Shown here: positions 56,547 to 64,000 of the stretch, in pieces
How the letters are laid out: the number at the start of each line of letters is the position of its first letter
Position numbering within the stretch: the first letter of the stretch is position 1
Assembly: GCF_000004195.4 (NCBI RefSeq)
Contig: NC_030677.2
Location: forward strand, 198,919,872-198,983,871
Length of the DNA: 64,000 bases
DNA from: Xenopus tropicalis
Lineage: Eukaryota; Chordata; Amphibia; Anura; Pipidae
Direction of reading: 5' to 3'
Made by a program: the position numbers and the translations under genes
Notes under the pieces: model-generated
The model's input: the letters and a program-made list of their open reading frames with translations, nothing else
Database searches by the model: none
What the model was told of the DNA's origin: nothing

Positions 56547-56554
56547 ATCTACAG

Positions 56555-57289
56555 TTAGTTTAGTATAGGTATGCATATAGTGAATAATGTACTCCTTACT
56601 GTAGTTTATAAAGATATTGTCACCGAGGAGATACATGACCATATAAAGGCAAGAGGCTGCTCCGAGGTGACTTTTAATATCTTCATATGTTTTAGTAGGG
56701 TGTACATTATTTATTATAATCTATAGCTGCCATTTGGTTGGAACCCTCAGTCTCCGCTCCTGATGTTCATTAACTTGTTTCTGCATTTACACCTTACGTG
56801 CCGGTGGGGCAGGGAATAAGGAGCAGGGCTTGCTGTGGCCCTATAGATGTGGTTGGAGGGGGCCCCAGGCGTACTTGTGGCAATGTGCTCTGATTTGTGT
56901 AATTATTTTCCCATATCTGTTCCCCTCCACTGTCTTTATGTGTCTGCATGCCTTGTCTTAGCACTGCCCTGTCCCAGTTGGCTTGTTGTGTCCTGTCTCT
57001 GTGGCTACATCTGTTGCTCTTTGATGTGTACTGCTATAGTGTGTACAAGCTGTAGGAATGGGTTCAAACTTATGAAAGCAATAAAAAGATATAAACTTCT
57101 TGCACTGGTTCTCTGAGCACTTTTGGAATTTACATTTATTATCTGTTTTAGTTGTTTCTGAGATATTAGATATTTTAGCCAGTAATATTAGATTGCTGAT
57201 AGCAAGTTTTTGGCTCAACAGCTCACTTTGTAGGAACGTCCGTCACTCTGTCTATAGACAACAACTGCACTCACTAATTAACAATATAC
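56555..57289. other. Unassigned intergenic DNA
   Basis: No recognised gene or repeat. Confidence 0.5.
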
Positions 57290-57680
57290 TTAAAGGAGAA
57301 GAAAAGGAAAAAACTAAGTAAGCTTTATCAGAAAGGTCTATGTAAATACAGCCATAAGCACTCACAGAAACACTGCACTGAGTTCTCTGTCAAAAGAAAC
57401 AGGATTTATTGTCTCTTTGTTTTCCTGTGCCAGAGACACGCAGCTCTCTCCTCTCTCCTGCTCCCCCTCCCTCAAGAAAGCTAAGAACTCCCCCCCCCCT
57501 TAGGAATGTGGATCTGAGCCAATCAGCAGGAAGCTGACTCACAGCCTAACTAACTGAGCATGTACACTGGTCTTGGTCTTGGTGCAGGAGTGAGGCATTA
57601 TGGGAACTTTCTTTACACAGCTCAGCATTTTTTTTTCCTATGAGGCTTCTGATCATGATCATTCTGCTTAAAGGGGAGGG
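57290..57680 (+). mobile_element. T2-type MITE, left part
   Basis: TTAA (57290-57293) precedes AAGGAGAAGAAAAGG and AACTAAGTAAGCTTTATCAG, the left arm of a T2/Kolobok MITE I recall from Xenopus. The matching right terminus is absent; the right limit is approximate. Confidence 0.6.
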
Positions 57681-58856
57681 CATTTCTTGGTGGCTTAATG
57701 TAAAGAGTGTCTTAAAGCGCTATCTTCTCCAAGGTGGTCTTTGTTCTCGTCAGTCATATGTGGCTACCTAATCACAGCCATGCAGGATAGCCATTGCTGG
57801 TGAAGCTACCGAAGCTCTGTCACTAACTCTTGCCAAGAGAAACTCCAAGATAGAAGAAGAACCTTTCTTTCATTTAAATAAAGCTCAGTACCGCCTCCAT
57901 TCTTCTTTCCACAATTCAAGGGGCAGAAGGTACTTAAAACTACAGCTAATTCAACAAACACACAAAAAATGACTACCAGGGCAATAACGTAATGAAACGT
58001 TTTCTCCATTCATAGCCCATGCAAACAGTTAGCAGGCAGCATTATCTAGGAGTGTACCTCCAAATGACTTTTATGGCCCCCAGTCTTCTTAAGGGCTCTA
58101 TAGACTTCACATATGACATCATCATTTTCATTCAATCTGACCCTCCAATATAAAACTTTACATTTTATTGCTGCAAAACTGTGATGAGTATGTTGACTAA
58201 GTGCAGTACACTGAGAAACCTGTACAAGACTGGGAGTAGAAGGGTTAAAAACTAATGAGACAATGCAGCTACTAAAGGTACTTTATGTTCTGGTTTTCTT
58301 CCTAATATCTTTGTGCTCGGGGATTGATGATCCAAGACTTGCTCGGGTCTGCTGGGGTCAGAGAGTTGAAGACTGAGCCACCTCCATATAACACTTCCTT
58401 GGCAATACACTTTACTAGGACTGTCAGTTTGGGTTCCTGGTAGCTCGGCTTGGATGCAGCACCCAGATAATTCCCTGCTGTGTGTGTGTATGATAGCAGG
58501 ACTCACGTAGTGTTCCTCTAGCAAAGCCCAAAGCTTAATGGTGATGGGCAAGGCTTCAGGAGTGCTTAGACTGTTCTGCTGGCAGGAATATTAAAAATGT
58601 AAATCTTTCACTTTGAATTATTTGGTTTAGAAGAGATCCGTACTGTTGGATTTGCAATAGGCCAAATGTGATGTAAATGTTGGCCAAGAATTAGCTGCGA
58701 GGCAGAGGAGACTCTCTTATCACTTTCATCCATGAGAACCTATTTTCCACTCACAGAGGAACAAAACAAGGGATTAGAATGTTAAGGGTAAATATTGATA
58801 TTGGAAACATTTGGTATAAATATGATGTAACAGAGAGTAATGCTACACGGCAAACT
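57681..58856. other. Unassigned intergenic DNA
   Basis: A minus frame of 99 codons at 58252-58551 has no recognised domain. No feature supported. Confidence 0.45.
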
Positions 58857-59432
58857 TCACTTACAGTATGAAACACACACTTTATTATATCTAATTGTTA
58901 TGTGTACAAAGGGCAGTGTGTGTTGCAATGTATTAATTTTGTTTGCTAACTGGAGGCACAGACTGGTTGGGAGCAGAGAAGGGCGCTGGTGGGAAGAAAC
59001 ACTAGCATGATAGTTGGTAATGGAAGGAAATTCAGGATCACAACTTGTAGTAGGAACAACAGATGGAGGTATGAAATGGCCAGTGGGAATGTCAGGAGCT
59101 GAAGGAACAGAAATGTAACTCCAAGGGATGGGACTTCCAGTGCATAAGGAACCTGCAGAATAATTTATAATGCATTGGACAGCTAGCAGGAGAGGCTCAA
59201 TGCATTACAAATTGCACTGGACCTCTCTGCTGGGGCAGAAAAGTCATCCAGGACAACTAGAGGGAGAGTCTGGAGTTTCAGATGGCAGTGTAATGGAAGA
59301 AGGGCAGGAAAAGATAGGTGTTGCAGGGTCATTTAATAGATCTAGGACCTGCAGAGAACTAGATGGGTGTCCTAAATTCTTCTTCAAAAGGCAGAAAGAA
59401 TGGGGGCAAATGTGTTTTAGAGAAATATACAC
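58857..59432 (-). other. Ser/Pro/Thr-rich frame with two stops (possible decayed exon)
   Basis: One minus frame runs 192 codons, broken only by stops at 59244-59246 and 59205-59207. Its residues are biased: SSITLPSETPDSPSSCPG before the first stop, then SAPDIPTGHFIPP and SVVPTTSCDPEFPSIT later. The last 115 codons are uninterrupted. A second frame is also open over about 68 codons, which weakens the case. No homology recognised, no splice evidence, not inside an identified repeat. Confidence 0.2.
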
Positions 59433-60759
59433 ATATAGCTAGTTGGAAAGATATGTGTCATAGAGGCTAGTTGGCTGGTTAAAAGATAACCAGCATCACA
59501 TTTTAGGTATGGCATCCCCACTCTAGTGCTAAACGTGGTCAGTTCCCCCTCCAGGTTGCACAATAGTGAGTCTGATGGTTTCATAAGGGTATTAATGAGA
59601 AGAATGTTGGTGTCTGGGCTTCCCTTGAGTAATAAAGATGGTTCCTTTTACTAAGGGTGGTTTTCAACTCTCATAATGGGTTTCAGGTCCCACTGTCCCA
59701 GTAGCTTCCTAGTCCTCTATCTGCCCAAACCTCCCCCCACGTGCACTGTGACTGAGGGTGATTAGGTGTTCTGAGACTGGGAGAGGGGGGGTTGGCTGCT
59801 GTGTCATGTGGGCTATGATTATTTGGGGAGTAGGGTTGGGCTAGGCTGCATCAGTTTGGGGGTTCAGCCAGCTATGCTGTGACTTGAGGAGTTTGGGCTG
59901 CTGGGACCAGTTAGAGGGTTTAAGCTACTGTGAATGATTGGGTGAGTTCTATGCAATGACTGGTAAGGTGGGAATTGGTAAGGTTAGACCAAGAGGGTGG
60001 GGGCACAGGTTGAAACACTTGTTTGGGGAGCCGAAACACCTTGGCACAGCCCTGGGCAAACTACAGACTAATTTAAACCTTTATATCCCGTAGCACATGG
60101 CACTAAATCACATGCATAAAACCTTTAAAAGTTATAAATACAAGGTAAGTAGGTATATCATATGAGCCTATGTCACTTGGGTCTGCAGCTGTATTCAGCT
60201 GGCTACTAGTTCCCTGGGCTGAAAATCACATCGCAGGAATATTTCAATTAGAATAAACATTTCTATCTGATCATTTGGTGCCAGAAGGGGATGGAATAAA
60301 GAAAATGAAGTTCTACGAAGACGTTCTGATTAGGATTTGGACACAGCAGCTCTGTGTGTCTCATTTAAACGAATACTCAAAATATTTTAGTAATAAAGAT
60401 AAACTTTGTTTCCCTCGTTTTCTGCTTCTTCTCAGTTTAGTTTCCGCTCCATTCCCAAGCTTTGCTGCATAGTTATAAAACAAAAGATAACGTGAGAATT
60501 TTAGGATTTGGAAAGCAAACAGAGGACTAGGGGAGAAAGTGGGAGAAAGCGTTGTGACTAAAGATCTATCTCCATTAATAATGAATCCAATATGTAGACC
60601 TCTCCTATATTTTCCAAAGTTAATAATGCCAGGTTACCATTCAGTTCCAATAGTGGAGTTTGTGCATCCCTAATGGCTAGTCACTGGTGGGACACTGACC
60701 TCCTATGATCAGCCTTGGCTCAGGGTCCATAAAGATGTATGTAAATGTATGACATTGTA
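59433..60759. other. Unassigned intergenic DNA
   Basis: No recognised feature before the seventh 113-bp array. Confidence 0.5.
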
Positions 60760-60761
60760 TA

Positions 60762-61866
60762 CAGGTATGGGATGTGTTGGCTGAAAACCCATTATCCAGA
60801 ATTTCAGGAAGGCCATCTCCCATAGAGTTCATTATGAGCAAATCTATTTTTTTAAAAATTATTTCCTTTTTCTCTGTAATAATAAAACAGTACCTGTACT
60901 TGATCCCAACTAAGATATAATTACCCCTTATTGGGGGCAGAACAGCCCTATTGGGTTTATTTAATGGTTAAATGATTCCCTTTTCTCTGTAATAATAAAA
61001 CAGTACCTGTACTTGATCCCAACTAAGATATAATTACCCCTTATTGGGGCAGAACAGCCCTATTGGGTTTATTTAATGGTTAAATGATTCCCTTTTCTCT
61101 GTAATAATAAAACAGTACCTGTACTTGATCCCAACTAAGATATAATTACCCCTTATTGGGGGCAGAACAGTCCTATTGGGTTTATTTAATGGTTAAATGA
61201 TTCCCTTTTCTCTGTAATAATAAAACAGTACCTGTACTTGATCCCAACTAAGATATAATTACCCCTTATTGGGGGCAGAACAGCCCTATTGGGTTTATTT
61301 CATGGTTAAATGATTCCCTTTTCTCTGTAATAATAAAACAGTACCTGTACTTGATCCCAACTAAGATATAATTACCCCTTATTGGGGCAGAACAGTCCTA
61401 TTGGGTTTATTTAATGGTTAAATGATTCCCTTTTCTCTGTAATAATAAAACAGTACCTGTACTTGATCCCAACTAAGATATAATTACCCCTTATTGGGGG
61501 CAGAACAGCCCTATTGGGTTTATTTCATGGTTAAATGATTCCCTTTTCTCTGTAATAATAAAACAGTACCTGTACTTGATCCCAACTAAGATATAATTAC
61601 CCCTTATTGGGGGCAGAACAGCCCTATTGGGTTTATTTAATGGTTAAATGATTCCCTTTTCTCTGTAATAATAAAACAGTACCTGTACTTGATCCCAACT
61701 AAGATATAATTACCCCTTATTGGGGGCAGAACAGTCCTATTGGGTTTAATTCATGTTTATATGATTTTTTAGTAGGCTTATGTCATGATGATCCAAATAA
61801 TGGAAAGATCCCTTATCCGGGAAAACCCCAGGTCACAAGCATTCTAGATAATAGGTCCCATACCTG
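60762..61866 (-). mobile_element. TA-MITE with 113-bp array, copy 7
   Basis: It starts CAGGTATGGGATG after TA (60760-60761) and ends AGGTCCCATACCTG at 61866, followed by TT rather than TA. About eight reverse monomers (60865-61750). Confidence 0.86.
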
Positions 61867-61869
61867 TTT

Positions 61870-62599
61870 TAGTTCCTTTTCTCTCCTTTTATCCTAATAG
61901 CCGGATGCCTGTATTTACAAAGAACACTGAGAACTTTCTTGGGGATCTTTTGCCCTATCAAATGTCTAAAGAAATCACGGAACCAGACTCCTTTGAGACC
62001 TTTAATCAGTGACCTGGAAAGAAATGAGTGATACGTAAATAAATGACAGAAATTAAGCACAAGTCATGCTCGATGGTCTGAAAACCAATACCTATGGAAA
62101 CAAAGGGTTTATATGGCAGTTTGTATTGAAAACAAAAGCAGAACACTGTGTGCCCTGGCTTTGTCTGATCCACATCTTCTTTTGTCTTAGCTTTGGTTTA
62201 TGTTTAGCCCTAGGTTTGCCATTAATATTTCATTGCACTTTCTTAGTTTCCCATTGCACACACTACCGCCCTTGTTCTTTCCTTGGCTAAGGCTTTGATC
62301 AAGACTTTTATTAAAAGGCACCAAGTCGTCTCTCTTGTATAAACTGTTGTTATATAATGTTGTTTGTTGAAGGAACATTTTATGTACGTTCTACTCCTGC
62401 GCAATTACATACACGCAAATGATGGAAACCAATGGAAAGAATGATTTTATTTCCACTAATGTATGTGTGAATGTATTAAAGCAGGACTGGCTTCTAGGTA
62501 GGCTATTTTTTCAGGGCCCCCAGCATCAAAGGGATCACTTCAGACAAATATAAAATTCAATGGGAACTCCAACATAACACAGAAACCCCGAATATACCT
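61870..62599. other. Unassigned intergenic DNA
   Basis: Nothing recognised. Confidence 0.5.
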
Positions 62600-62607
62600 A
62601 TCACTGT

Positions 62608-63019
62608 TAGGGATGGGCGAAATGTTTCGCCAGGCATGGATTCACGGCGAATTTCCGCGTTTCGCCATTGGCGGATTGTTTTGCGAAATGGATGAAAAAA
62701 TTCGCAGCGGAAAAATTCACCACACGTCCAAAAAATGGCGCCGGCGTCAAAAAAGAATAGTCGCGGGCGACGAAATAATAGCCACGCGACAAAATAATAG
62801 CCACGTGACAAAATAATAGCCGCGGGAGACAAAACAATAGCCGCGCGACAAAATAATAGCCGTGGGCGACGAAACAATAGCCGTGCAACAAAATAATAAT
62901 AATTTTTTTTGTTGCACGACATTTTCACCGTTTCACAAATTTTTCGCCGGTTCGCGGATCTTTTGAAAGATTCGCAAATTTTTCGGCAAATCGAAACGGA
63001 ACAGATTCGCTCAGCACTG
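62608..63019 (+). mobile_element. CGAA-rich hAT MITE with exact 8-bp duplication
   Basis: ATCACTGT lies at 62600-62607 and 63020-63027. The left end is TAGGGATGGGCGAAATG and the right end AGATTCGCTCAGCACTG. The interior 62750-62905 holds about seven units of a 20-21-bp repeat around GACAAAATAATAGCC. The 157-codon minus frame is a repeat artefact. Confidence 0.93.
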
Positions 63020-63118
63020 ATCACTGTCATTTGTTAAAAAAAGTAGGAATAAATACCATTTGTATATGCTAACAATCCAGCTGTAAAACAGTATTTCTCT
63101 TTCTGCATCATTTGAAAT

Positions 63119-63523
63119 CCTGGCAGGGGAGGAGGGACTAAAACACTGATGTTACAAATTGTAACAACTTCTCCACAGCTGACAGACAGCATGCAGGAAC
63201 TACATAACCCACAATGCATTGTGCTGTGATGTTCCTTTCCTAATTGACATCACGTGTGCAGCAGGGAATTGTGGGATTGGGAGGAGGCAGGCTGAAGGCA
63301 GGCTGAGGGCAGTCGACTACTGTTACAGTTTATTTTAATAACAAAGTAGCCAGATCAGCAGGGGAACAGGGGGCGGGGCTTAGGGAACTGTTCCAAACCA
63401 TATTATTACATTAAAAAATCATGAAAAGACATATTTTTTTAATTGATGTATATTGCAAAGTTGCTTGAAAGTATGTTTATTTGCAAAAAGTTTAAGTGGT
63501 GTTTGGGTGAAGTTCCCCTTTAA
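63119..63523 (-). mobile_element. T2-type MITE, right end intact
   Basis: The right terminus GGGTGAAGTTCCCCTTTAA ends with TTAA at 63520-63523. TGTATATTGCAAAGTTGC and the ACCCACAATGCATTGTG stem are familiar from Xenopus T2-type MITEs. The left end is eroded; start approximate. Confidence 0.65.
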
Positions 63524-63852
63524 AAAAATATACATACTGTTTTATATTGGGTTACTGCTGCTTTTAGTTGGTCGACCAGGGAAGCCCAGCCTGCCCAGAG
63601 ATGGTTGAGACAAAACAGGGCCCTAGATATTGTCTTCACCCAAAGGTTTCTCATCAAATTAAATCTGCTCCTTTGTGTATTGATATCAGTTTGGTGAAAA
63701 AATGTATCTCATGGTTTATCATATGACATAATAAATGTGACACACGTGTGACATGAGCCATTTTGCCAGTTGCTCTTTCTAGATACACAAGGTGCCATGG
63801 GTGTTACCAAAATTAATGTCTGATATCTGCATTAAATGGGTGGGAAGTACAG

Positions 63853-64000
63853 TCAGGGTTGGAGTGGGGTGTGAGAGGTCCACCAGGGCTGCTACCCCAG
63901 GGACCCCCACACCCCCTTGGGGGCCCCCGACTGCCTAATCACCCACCACCATATGTTTCTTATATTTTGCCGCAATCAGGGGAGGGAGGGCAAAAAGGAT
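63853..64000 (+). mobile_element. GC-rich hAT end running off the window
   Basis: CAGGGTTGGAGTGGGGTGTG at 63853 resembles the CAGGGTCGGACTGGG termini at 49468. Downstream GGGGGCCCCCGACTG is also similar in style. The other end lies outside the window. Confidence 0.45.

Noticed and set aside
56039..56642. Pro/Ser/His-rich minus frames of 157 and 174 codons
   Set aside because: Two different frames are open over the same purine minisatellite inside a hAT with a target duplication.
1..64000. tRNA, rRNA, snRNA or microRNA genes
   Set aside because: I saw no cloverleaf with A and B boxes, no rRNA core and no snRNA signature. A covariance-model scan would be decisive.

Overview
The window looks like non-coding vertebrate DNA from a clawed frog (Xenopus; I cannot choose between X. 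tropicalis and X. laevis). The case rests on its repeat content: TTAA-flanked T2/Kolobok-type MITEs, hAT MITEs with 8-bp target duplications, PIF/Harbinger-like MITEs with TTA/TAA duplications, CR1-like and L2-like LINE tails, and a roughly 113-bp tandem repeat carried inside a TA-flanked MITE. No intact host gene, tRNA, rRNA or CRISPR array could be supported. The longest open frames (up to 409 codons) are by-products of tandem repeats. The only recognisable protein homology is to broken LINE reverse transcriptase at 29.29-29.59 kb (+) and 43.25-43.59 kb (-).

Layout. 0-4 kb: mostly unassigned DNA with two T2-type MITE fragments, a CTCGAGTATAAGCC-type repeat and a CpG-rich patch. 4.6-6 kb: first of seven 113-bp-repeat MITEs; the others are at 13.3-14.1, 17.55-18.47, 25.86-26.64, 37.19-38.34, 50.67-51.88 and 60.76-61.87 kb, in both orientations. 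7.6-9.2 kb: 49-bp minisatellite. 10.18-10.60 kb: complete palindromic TTAA MITE. 11.7-12.5 and 31.8-32.65 kb: two homologous solo-LTR-like elements on the minus strand, the second inside a hAT MITE. 19.6-20.4 kb: 31-bp minisatellite. 22.7-25 kb: two hAT MITEs of one family and a Harbinger-like MITE. 31.6-36.6 kb: dense cluster of hAT and Harbinger-like elements, ending in a roughly 1-kb tandem duplication whose second copy holds nine 56-57-bp repeats. 39.2-46.1 kb: very dense nested TEs, including a three-level nest at 44.7-45.7 kb. 47.1-47.6 kb: 52-bp minisatellite. 49.4-50.2 kb: GC-rich hAT and a long inverted repeat. 52.5-53.2 kb: two Harbinger-like elements abutting across one shared TAA. 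53.8-56.6 kb: two more hAT elements. 57-64 kb: partial T2 MITEs, the last 113-bp array, another CGAA-rich hAT and a GC-rich hAT end running off the window.

Nothing here forms an operon or pathway. The informative biology is in the transposons: exact target duplications that define boundaries, insertion order readable from nesting, and tandem arrays that grew inside MITEs, one of which carries repeated NRF-1-like motifs. Family names come from memory of vertebrate repeats and were not checked against a database; target duplications and repeat periods were read directly from the sequence.
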